Origin: Posidonia oceanica
Lineage: Eukaryota > Streptophyta > Magnoliopsida > Alismatales > Posidoniaceae
Reading direction: 5' to 3'
NCBI GenBank assembly: GCA_037176725.1
Contig: JAZBRS010000054.1
Coordinates: 17,440,001 to 17,504,000 of the forward strand
Length of the DNA: 64,000 nt
Each line of letters begins with the position of its first letter. Position 1 is the stretch's first letter. The translations under genes and the position numbers were made by a program. A model generated the notes under the pieces. It did no database searches. It saw only the letters and a list, made by a program, of their open reading frames with translations, and was not told the DNA's origin. Of this stretch, positions 12,450 through 21,942 are shown in pieces.

Positions 12450-13605
12450 TAGGAGTGCAAACGGATCGGATACGGTACGGATATGGATGTTACCATATCC
12501 GTATCCGTTTTCGAAATACAGATACGGATACAGATATCATATGGATAGAAAAATTACATATCTATATCCTTAAAAAACGGATACGAATACAGAACGGATA
12601 AAAAGAATCGGATACGAATAAAGTTAGATATAAAAACGAATATGACGATATACACATTACATAATTAATCAAACCATTAATAAGATTTTCATATATTTAT
12701 ATATTTAAAGTTATTTAGTATATATGAAATAAAAATAATATACATCAAAAATAAAAATAAATTAGACATAATGATAAGTTAGACTTAACTTTTCCAAAAA
12801 GAAATGAAATTATGAATTCAAATCTTAATACTCCACCATTATGGATATATAATTAATTAATGATTAATAAAAAACTGTCACATTTTGCAACATTTTTGTT
12901 AATTAAAGTTAGTAAAATCCTATAAATGACAATGTAAAATCTTTGTAAACTAGATAGGTAATTTTCAAAAATCAAAATGTAATCCATGATTCTTAATCTA
13001 CATCATCTGGATTAGATACACAATAAAATCTACATCACTTAGAAACTCCTGATATACATATCTATTCATGTACAAATTCAACGATTTTAAAGTAAGAATC
13101 ACTAAATCTCTAAGTTATAAGTTTCAAAACTAAAATGTAATCCATGGATCTTAATATACATCATCTAGATTAGATACACACCAAAATTCATATCATTTAG
13201 AAACCCATAGCATATGGATCTATTCATATACAAATTCAATGGTTCTTTATGAGCTATAATAAGCTATAACAAGTACATGTTAAATTTAGTATTTAGGAAT
13301 TTCAAAATCACTTGATTTTTTATATATAAGCATTTTAAATAATTTTGATCATATTTAACGGTTCAGATTTTTAATCTAATAGTTAGATGTTGAGATATAA
13401 AAAGTTGTCAATATATATATATACATATACGGATATCTGTAAATTATTCGTATCCATATCCATTGAAAATTCAAAAGACAATATCCGTATCCGTATCCAT
13501 TCAAATTCAAAAAACCATATATGTATGAGCGGATACGGATATCCATATCTGCTCATAAATGGATACGGATATTTTACAGATATACCGTATCAATTTGCAC
13601 CCCTA
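12450..13605. mobile_element. Non-autonomous hAT element in the right arm
   Basis: This 1156-bp element is flanked by the exact 8-bp duplication ATCACACA (12442-12449 and 13606-13613). Terminal inverted repeats are TAGGAGTGCAAA and TTTGCACCCCTA. Many GGATACGGAT-type motifs in both orientations crowd the ends (12465-12600 and 13425-13585), typical of subterminal transposase-binding repeats. The interior is AT-rich with a tandem block of about 150 bp (about 12980-13090 and 13135-13245) and no transposase. The left arm has the empty site near 1635-1642. Confidence 0.92.
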
Positions 13606-14599
13606 ATCACACATCATTGCAAAAGACATGCTCATGGTATGTGTTAGTGTTGTGTCACATGATTAGTAAAAATAAAAGACAATCAACACATCAAAAGGCA
13701 TGTATAAGCATGCCATGTGTATAAGTGAGGTGGCATAGTATATTTGTGTAAAAATAGCCGAACACCAAGCAAAAGACATGGATTAACGCGATAATGAAGC
13801 AAACATGGTGATTAAATGCTAAGTTGAGCAAAAGACATATATTAACGTGATAATTAAGCAAGCATGGTAATTAATGCTAAGCTAAGCAAAAAGTAAGCCA
13901 CACAGAAACAGAAAGGCGGAAAACGAAAGCCGGAGTCTGTATCCCAAGCGGAGTCGCCACTTTCCTGTGATCGTCCCAAACCGCGATATTGGATGACCAA
14001 CACGGGTGGAAAAGAGGTCACAGCTAACGGTGAATCCAAGGAGAACTTGACTCGAAAACACCGAAAAAAAGGCAAACGCAAAGGAAAATAAAAAACGGAG
14101 TCACCACCTACTCTATTAAAACCAGGAGACTAGGAAAACCGTCTGCAAAAACATGCAAAAAAACTTATGAAGTTCGAAAACATGCAAATCCGATCCAAAT
14201 ATGTATGACATAAGGTTAATGTGGTCCAGAGAAAGGATAAGAACTCCTGTTACGCACGGGGAAGGTGTTAGACACCCCCGACATGTCCGAGAAAGTCGGT
14301 CTTTCTTGGCCAATCCGCTCTTGTGTGGCTAATGTTAGCGTTTAACGCCGATTTATGTTCGCCTGAGGGCGATATGCAACATGCATTTATAAATCATGCA
14401 AAGCTTAGCAAATCATGCCAAAATGACTAATCAAAGTTAAAATACCGCAACGCGATGATAAACAAGTCAAGGAAACAAAACCAAGGCGGATAACTGGAAA
14501 ACCATTATTAAACCACATACTTGGATGCTGGAGCATGCACGTGGAAGCGACCAAAGGTGAAAACGACGTTCGAGTCGAAAACTACGTTTGAAAGCAGAG

Positions 14600-15590
14600 T
14601 GCAGCAAGTTTAAAACGTTGGACGTTGGAGTACCCAACATCTTATGTAAGACGTTGGAATACTCAGCGTCCAACACAGAGGGCAAAAATCTGCAGAAAGC
14701 ATGCATATTTTGGAAAATAGGGATTTTAATGCCACATGAAAGCTATGGATAAATAAACCAAGTTAGATAACCAATGGAATAACGATCAAAACACAGAAAC
14801 AAAAAAGCAAGCATGAAATCTGGATGTTACAGACTCAAGGTGTTAAACGCTATAAACCCTGCGTCTTACATAAGACGCAGGTGTTCATAACGTCCAACGC
14901 AGAGAGCATGGATTCTGTAAAAAACTGGCATGCATTCAAAGATCAATAGCCATGGAACTCACAGAGCAACCGAAAAGGGACAAGGACTTCATGCATTCAT
15001 AACTCAAATAAGCATTCCAAAGAAAAGAGATTCAAAGATGCCATTAAGCTAGACAGTAACCTGGGATGTACGACGCTGAAATCCCTGCATCTTACATAGG
15101 ACGCTGGGATTCTTAGCGTCAACGCCTAGGAAGGTCATTTTTTAAAAATGGGAGAAAAAATCCAAAAAAAAAAATTAACATATGATCTAAAACATGATAT
15201 ACAGAGGCCCACAAGAACACATGCATCATATTGATCCACGGAAGAACATCCAAACCATATTTGCAGAAGAGAACAGATTAAAAGAGAGACTGAGGCGTAA
15301 GACGCTGGGACAGGACGCATCTTACATAAGGCGCGCAATATCCTGTGTCTTGCACTCAGGAAAGCGATTTGAAAGATAGGATGAAATCTAAACGAGATTT
15401 ACACAAAATCTAATTAGGCATGCATGAATCCATGATAAAAACATGTAGCATATATCAAACCTCATAAAACATTAAATCCATTTGCAGAAAGAGACACCAG
15501 TCCATAAAAATGCATGTAGGGGTGTAGAACGCTGGGAACAGTGCGTTTTATGTAAGACGCACTAGTTCCAACGTGTTACAGGTCGAGGGG
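14600..15590. repeat. Five regularly spaced palindromic units in the right LTR
   Basis: Centres lie near 14645, 14870, 15095, 15325 and 15551, giving spacings of 225, 225, 230 and 226 bp. The best core, at 14859-14881, is CCTGCGTCTTA, CA, TAAGACGCAGG: an 11-bp perfect stem with a 2-nt centre. Outer arms extend each unit to about 50-60 bp, for example GACGCTGAAATCCC against GGGATTCTTAGCGTC around 15071-15120. The DNA between units is only weakly alike, so the hairpins are better conserved than their spacers. Confidence 0.85.
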
Positions 15591-16450
15591 CTTCTAGGCA
15601 TGATCCAGCATCCAAATCGATTAAAAGCTAAAAATTAACTACCTAGTAAGCAAGAGTAAGTGAAAACGAACACAAACATGTATTTAAAGCATGAAATGGG
15701 TGCGTGGATTGCTCCACCCACCTCCCTCCTCTTGCCGTCGGCATTCATGGAGTTTCCGGCCATCTGAGAGGCCGGAGAGCCACGAAGATCGACTATGAGG
15801 CTTCACGATGATGAGGGAGAAGTGAGGGAAGCGACGCAGAGAGTAGGAGACGGTCGACGTCCCTTCCCTACCTCTACCGTCAATTGCCGGCGGCCGCTCG
15901 CATCACCGATCGTTGAGACGATCGGGAGCTCAAGAAAGGAGCCTGGCAGATCGAACAAAGGAGGAGGGTCGGGAAGCTTCCCGTGACCTTGAGCGAACCA
16001 CAGGGGCCAAGACGGGGGTTGCCACACACTCACAGGCCGGCGGCATCGTGCGGGCGGCGAACCCATCGCCGAACTCCGGGAAGTGACGAAAAACAGGAAG
16101 AAAACAAGCAATCTATGTATACAGGAAGGCATACACAACTACCACGAACGTTCCTACGTTAAGGGTGAAGAGTATTCACCTGTGTGCTGCCCGGAGAAGC
16201 ACTCTGCAGTCGGCCGGCGAAGGCAGACGGCGTGCTCGGAAGGCAGCCTGGGTGCAGGGAACGCTCGGGAAGTCTTCTCACATGCGGGGGGAATACTCAG
16301 GATCGCTCAAGGAGGCTGAATGCTCTCTGGTTCTCTCAGAATCCTCATGTGGTCATGGCGGAAGGAAGGGGTTCACTTGGTTTTGTTCGGCCGGGCCTGC
16401 AAAAAGGGGACAGTGGCAGGGCGATGGAGAGGTGACGCAGGGTGACAGAG

Positions 16451-16570
16451 AGTAAGTGGCCGCTGACAGGGAGTAAGTGGCCACGAGCAGCGAAGGGACG
16501 CAACGCCAGAGCATCGAAAGGTGACTGCTAATAGAGAGTAAGTGGTCGGTGTCAGGTAGTAAGTGGTCGG
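16451..16570. repeat. Short direct repeats in the LTR (AGTAAGTGG motif)
   Basis: AGTAAGTGG followed by a variable C-rich or G-rich stretch occurs at about 16451, 16472, 16537 and 16558, as two pairs each about 21 bp apart. The repeats lie in the outer GC-rich third of the LTR, where U3 control sequences would be expected. A regulatory role is an inference. Confidence 0.6.
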
Positions 16571-17103
16571 AAAAGTCCAAAAATGGCCACGCGGAAGAGC
16601 TTTAAAATGACCGACTGGGGCTCAAGTTGATGGCTCTGAGGAGAGGTGCCGGCTCCTGGGGCAAGCCAGGTGATCAGGCTGTCTATGTGGAGCGACGAAG
16701 CTCGAGGAGAGGTCGGCTAGCCGAGGCGTGGAGCGAGCAAAGTCGGCCTGCAGCGGCTACTGACCCAGGAGAGACGCGAGGGCAAAACGCGACACCCTCA
16801 CGCGAGACTAACCAGTAGTGTCACCTTTCAGCACGGCGACAACAGACGTCGCCGATATAATCGGCGATGGAACAAGTCGCCATCAGGACAGGCGACAATA
16901 CGGGAGATCAACTGGACAGGGCCTGCTGCAGTGACATCCAGGCCCATTCCTCGCCTTTCGGACCACCGATGGGTTTTGGACTATGAAGACTAGTGGTGTG
17001 AGGATTTTGAGTGAATTTGGAGGGTTAGGTCCGTCATGCCATGATTTGAGCAAACTTCCAGATAAAACCACCAACAGCCACTTGTCAAAACAGGATGTCT
17101 ACA

Positions 17104-17275
17104 TATACATAGGGACTAGATTTGTGGCCCTATTTGTGCTTATCAGATAAGGCCTATCGATTGATTCTTGTACTTGCCATTGTATAATACATAGAGACTG
17201 GATTTGTGCCCCAATTTTTATCATATAAGGCCTATCAGTTGATTCTTGTACTTATTGTAATTCTAGAAAAATATA
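17104..17275. repeat. Tandem duplication of about 80 bp next to the LTR boundary
   Basis: Two diverged copies run from about 17108 and 17190. Both contain ATAGRGACTRGATTTGTG, ATAAGGCCTATC and TTGATTCTTGTACTT. The duplication sits just outside the proposed LTR end, in what would be intron sequence of the RAD5A gene. Confidence 0.7.
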
Positions 17276-18283
17276 CAAGTACATCTTTATACTTTTCGAC
17301 TGTGTAACAATAAATAATTCCAAGGAAAATACAAACAAGTGTTTGCTCTGGGAGGACTCCAGTACTCCACAGAAGACCCCATCAATGCTTATGCTGCCTA
17401 CAAAATACATGATGCTTAAGGATAAACATCAGACAGGTGACCTCATCCTGCATTTCCTTTTTAAGATGAAATGCCCCAGATAACACAGGTCATAGTGGCA
17501 CGTCTACTTTCTTATGCAACTTCATTTTGCATATTCTGTTTGTGAGTTTCATTATGCATAGTAGTTCATAATATGAAGAAAAGTGCAAAATGAACATGAC
17601 TTGGACTGGATGCATGATTAATAAAAGGAACCAGATTCAGTTCTTGGAATAGTCGTGCTAATAATCGTTATGATCTTCAGAAATAACCATACATAGTAAG
17701 AAGAAATGAAGCATGGGCCTCAGAATAGAACTTAGGTTAACTGAATCCATCAAGCACACAACTCTCATGAATAAGATACACCAAAACTTAAATGATAAGT
17801 TTTTTTTTAAGTGATAAGTTACATATATATGACTTTGTCATTTGCAAAAAACATATACTTGCTGAAAACAGCATATTAATCATTGCTTCTTTAGCATAAG
17901 TATTCATGATAATATAGTCTTCGGTAAGAAGCCACTGAGACGTTAGGCCTTCATAGATTACCCTTTAGAAAGAAAACAAGGTGGATAGATGGAATCAGTC
18001 ACCACTTTGAGAGAGCTAGTGAACATTGTCAGGGACCAATTCCCATGTAATAATTGTATAAGAAATCCTCAGTAACATATCTAAATGTATTATAAAAGAA
18101 GGCTATGGTGCTCAGATAGATGAACATAGAAGAAGAACCAAATAAGCTTCTCAAATAACAAATTGACTGGTGTATTTCTTTCATACACTAGACCAAGCAT
18201 AGAGTTGGTCCCAGAAATAGAGAGCACATAGTGCAATATAAATTCCTGCAGCATCAAGGGTATTGTGAGGTCTTGAAATTTAC

Positions 18284-21200
18284 CTGAATAGGAGTTCCAG
18301 TGAGACACCACCGCCTACTGGCAGTTAGAGCAGTAGAAGCTAGAGAAATCTGGCTTTTGGATGACTTTATCGTATGTGCTTCGTCAAGAATAACCCTGAA
18401 CCATTTAACACAGTAAAGTCCACCATTATCTTGAGAGTTCTGCAGGAAGAATTCCATGAATGTGATGGAGTTCGACACCAGAAGGATAAAGCATGAAAAT
18501 TAAAAAAGAGGGAAGAAAAGGGGTTACTGAAGACAACCTCTGCTGAAAATTCTGATAATAGTACACCATAAGTTGTCAGTACAACATCATATTGTGCCAA
18601 AAGTTTTGCATCCTTTGATCTGCTTTGTCCATAGTGCATATAGAGTGTAAGACATCCAGGACAGGTATGAGTTTCTATTTCAGCCTGTCATTTATATTGG
18701 AGCAGTCACATAGGTTTATTATTGAGATATAAAGAATGTAAAAAAGCACAGAGAAAAGACAATATTAGTACAAAATGTGTGCAGGCATGGAAAAAAGACA
18801 ATAAATACAAAAGTGCTGTGCAAAAGAAAGAAGATAGATTTACACCTAATTTCAGAAGTCTTTCACGCAAAACCAATATAGATATATGATAGTTTTGTAT
18901 TGAACAAAAACAATGGTTTTGTCAAAACAAAACAACGGTGTTGAAGCCGCATTACCTTCCACTGTCCTAGCAATGTCATAGGACAAACAATCAAATTGCC
19001 ACCTCCAATAAGCACAGCACAGGGCTTCATGAGCTTACTGAAAACAGATCTACTTGTGGTTTTAGTTGTAGTAACTGGAGACTGACCAGAAGTGCAGATG
19101 TTTTCTTCAGCTTCAACTGGGCTTTGACTGGCTGGGGAAGTGCATGATCCCCCTTTCCCAGGACATGCAAGCAGAAGAGAGATAGTCATGATGGTCTTTC
19201 CCAGCCCCATTGCATCTGCCAGAATCTTAGAATAGTATCCAAATAAGAAAAAAATTACACAAGTGTTGCTAAAGACACCACTAAAGCTATCAAGGCAATT
19301 ACATACTCCCCCTCTTTCCATTTGCAGACTGCTGGGGAACTCAGTACTGGCATCTCCTGAAAATGCATTCAAATAGATAACAAGAGGCCTCCTATAAATA
19401 CAAAAGAGATTGTAAGTCAATAAACATTACATTGACTGAGAATTCTAAGCATATAAATCAAATGTCATACTTATCCTTAAGACGATATGCATCCCAACAA
19501 GGGTGAAGTGTAGCAGAAGCCTCCTCTGAGCATCCTCCCCCCTCCAGATGGGTCATCCAATAAAGAGCTTGTTTCTGATAAGGACGAAGTTCACACTCTA
19601 AAGTGTCAGGTGGATCCATTTCCTGTGTAAGATAGAGCGCATGGGCATGAGGATGTGCTTAATAGAAATTATGAATAGTACATGAACATGGTGTAGTGGT
19701 ACCTCTAAATTGGAATTGTTTGTGGTCCCAATTATGTTGTCCAAATCGGAATCAGTAACATCCTCCTGTTCATTTCCCGCTTTGTTTCTATAGATGGCTA
19801 ATTTCCTAGAGTTTTCAGTAATTGGAACCACATCATATGCTCCAAAGCTTCCCTGTTCATGTGATGATACTTAAAATCCCATATAACCATTGAGAAGTAA
19901 CAAATAAGTTAGCTATGTACCTTAGCTTCAAAGGATCTTTTCTTCTTGTAAAAATCGTCTGGCTTGAATGCCGCCTGTTAGATAAATCAATGGTTAGTAT
20001 CCATGATGATGGCCTTGGTGGAAACTGGAAGGAATTCAAAATAACCAGATACAAGCCCTAAAGAAGAGCAAGCTCCACATGAATGAAAAGAAGTACAGAG
20101 GAACAAGCCCTTGATAAAACATATCCAACAATCCATATGCTCCAATTGTCTGTTGAACTCGTGAGTTGATAAAACAATCCATTGTAGTTCTAGAATTACT
20201 GAACCCTCGGCATATCCAACAATCACTTAAAAAACTGTCCTTCAACACTTAAATACCATATGCTCCTGTATATAGATTGATTGTTTGTTATAATTTGCTT
20301 TAGTTTACTATGTCATTACATCGTCTCCCTTCATTACTGGTGCATTGTCTGGTGCACCAGAAAGGTAACAAAGATTCATCAAGAAATGGAGGGAAATAGC
20401 ATATCCATGGCTTATACAAGGCAACATTTGCCTGGCTATCAGAATGCAACAATTATTCAATTGGTAGAAATGGAAATTGTAGTTTGTTATTATATTGAAA
20501 TTGCACATTTGCACTACCATGTATTGACCACTTGTCTGTGAAGTAATGTAATGGATAAAGATGCCAGGAGGCTGTGACAGAGAAACCCACCTTTTGAAAA
20601 GGAGTGAGGCCAAGCAATCTGAACAGTGCTGGAAGTGGATGATCCATTGATTCCTCGTTCACGGTATGAGTGGATTTGAGCGACATAAAATAGCACTTGC
20701 GAAACATGGAGATATTGATGTATATACTGTAGATATTGTGCAGTTGACAAGATGTAAGTTATGAATTGGTTTCCTTACAGTTTCCAGAAAATATGTGAGA
20801 TAAGAATACCTGACAGACAACATAATGGTGTCCATGATGCCAAGGACGTCGGGAGCAGACTTGCAGCAGCCATCTATTCGGACTTTCCCTGCAGACACGA
20901 GTGGCAACAGACAGCGAGCCCACTCATTAGGGATGCGGCCAATCTGCAGGTTGGTAGGCAGATTGGTTACTTGGAGAGTGAAGCAATAAAGATGATGACG
21001 TGATTATGATGATGGTGGTGACGATAAATAAATAAATTTAAAAAAAAAAAAAACAGACTCGCCTCTCCAGAATCTTGTGTAGAGAACCTGACGATCTCGG
21101 AGGAGGAAGAGGAGCGTCCTCTGCAGGGGAATTTGGTGGTGGAAGGAGAGACGGATCTTTTTTGTGTTATTGGAGGGGGAGGAGGAGGGGGGAAGGAGAA

Positions 21201-21611
21201 GGCCACCTTGTCTCCGGGCTTGATTCTCCTCCCCTTGCAGGTGGACAGTCCGGACAGGTCGGATGAGGCCACAAGCCACCAATCGACAGATGCAGGTTGA
21301 TTAGACTTGGGAACCGGAACAGGGCCGGATTTTGAACGAATGGGGGCGGCGGCGGGAGGGGGGCTGTTTGTTGTTGTCGTCGTGGTCGTCGTTGTCGTTG
21401 TAGTGGTAGTACTAGTGCTGATCTGGTTAGCTCGAGAGTGCGTGGGAGGATTAGGAGATTTGGGAGGCGGGGCGTCGAAGAGGATGTTGATGGCAGCGGT
21501 GGGGTCGTTGTTGGAGAGGTGGAGGGCGCGGATGATGTCCATCTCCGAGAAATCCACGCCGACCACGGACCTGACCACGCTGATCTGCTCCTCAGTCGCC
21601 TTCTTCCCCAT
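18284..21611 (-). CDS. RAD5A: DNA repair helicase RAD5A, N-terminal half (10 exons, C-terminus not in window)
   Basis: RAD5A is a SNF2 ATPase and ubiquitin ligase of post-replication repair that polyubiquitinates PCNA and remodels stalled forks in the nucleus. Exons on the minus strand: 21611-21063, 20943-20810, 20726-20591, 19974-19921, 19852-19703, 19622-19471, 19391-19307, 19225-18956, 18684-18538 and 18439-18284; all phases agree, giving 611 residues. The start ATG at 21611 opens MGKKATEEQISVVRSVVG, the conserved UBA-like N-terminus. Residues 76-94 hold a Thr-rich run. The HIRAN domain spans about 110-230 (SGLSTCKGRR, IGRIPNEWARCLLPLV). SNF2 motif I GLGKT is at 427-431, motif II DEAH at 578-581, and motif III ends TGTPIQ at 606-611. 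Known RAD5 proteins continue with the rest of SNF2, a RING finger and the second helicase lobe. I found none of this between 18283 and base 1. Either intron 10 is over 18 kb and holds the palindrome, or the gene is cut. Confidence 0.93.
20944..21062 (-). other. Probable GC-AG intron (RAD5A intron 1)
   Basis: Homology places the joint at SGE followed by IGRIPNEW. On the minus strand exon 1 ends GGAGAG and the next bases are GCGAGT. No GT lies at a position that keeps both frame and conservation, while the acceptor CTGCAG is normal. GC donors are a known minor class. A sequencing or assembly error of one base is the alternative. Confidence 0.65.
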
Positions 21612-21639
21612 CACCCGACTGGAAAACCAACTGTGGTTT

Positions 21640-21682
21640 TGCTTTTGGCGGGAGGGAGGGAGGGAGGGAGGAATGGGGGAAA
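21640..21682. repeat. (GGGA)n run in the RAD5A 5' leader region
   Basis: Six to seven consecutive GGGA units lie at 21649-21676 on the plus strand, 40-70 bp upstream of the RAD5A start codon. Four or more G-tracts in a row could form a G-quadruplex in the plus strand, the template strand for RAD5A. The transcript would be C-rich there. Confidence 0.6.
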
Positions 21683-21942
21683 CGAAGGGATCGGTGAGTA
21701 ATGTGAAATGGACTGTGGATGGATTGATCCCGGGTAAGGTTGTCCACCGGCCGGGTTCGAGGTAAACCCGTCAGTTTTTTTAATCCTTGATCCGATCCAA
21801 TCGGTTTGGTTAAATGTTCATCTAAAATATATAAAAATTAAGTTTAAAAATTCAATAATTTTATATCATAAAAGATATAAAATTACATCATCTCTATCTA
21901 AAAATACTTCATAATACTCTACAAACTTACTCATTTAACAAA

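Larger units (their letters stand above)
9277..17103 (-). repeat. Right arm of the giant inverted repeat
   Basis: This is the mirror of the left arm, running on the minus strand from an LTR start near 17103 to a broken gag ending at 9277. Pairing with the left arm can be followed to about 15298, where the left arm leaves the window. The arm holds a hAT insertion (12450-13605) that the left arm lacks, and it keeps the uninterrupted target of the Tekay insertion at 9431-9435. The outer boundary at 17103 rests on an LTR-like terminal TGTAGACATC on the minus strand and is an inference. Confidence 0.85.
13966..17103 (-). repeat. Probable full-length LTR, right arm (about 3.1 kb)
   Basis: Read on the minus strand, it would start TGTAGACATC at 17103 and end in CACA near 13966. 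It contains the Tat-like CACCTTCCCCGTGCGTAAC motif (minus strand, about 14255-14273), five palindromic units at 14645-15551, a GC-rich outer third (15700-17000) and short tandem repeats at 16451-16570. The limits are inferred from terminal dinucleotides and the primer-site-like motif. No second LTR of the same copy is visible to confirm them. Confidence 0.5.

Noticed and set aside
14600..15590. Regularly spaced palindromes resembling a CRISPR array
   Set aside because: The units are imperfect, about 50-60 bp with spacers near 170 bp that are themselves weakly related, and they sit in a plant retrotransposon LTR with no cas genes.
15803..16580. Open frames in the GC-rich block, possible host gene next to the LTR
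   Set aside because: No frame is conserved or family-like, several overlap on both strands, and the block lies inside the proposed LTR.
17300..18250. Possible next RAD5A exon (NNLEDLYSLLRF region)
   Set aside because: I looked on the minus strand for this conserved stretch and found no frame resembling it.
20281..20590. Overlapping frames in RAD5A intron 3, possible extra exon
   Set aside because: The RAD5 protein alignment is continuous from exon 3 to exon 4 without extra residues, and both splice borders are good.
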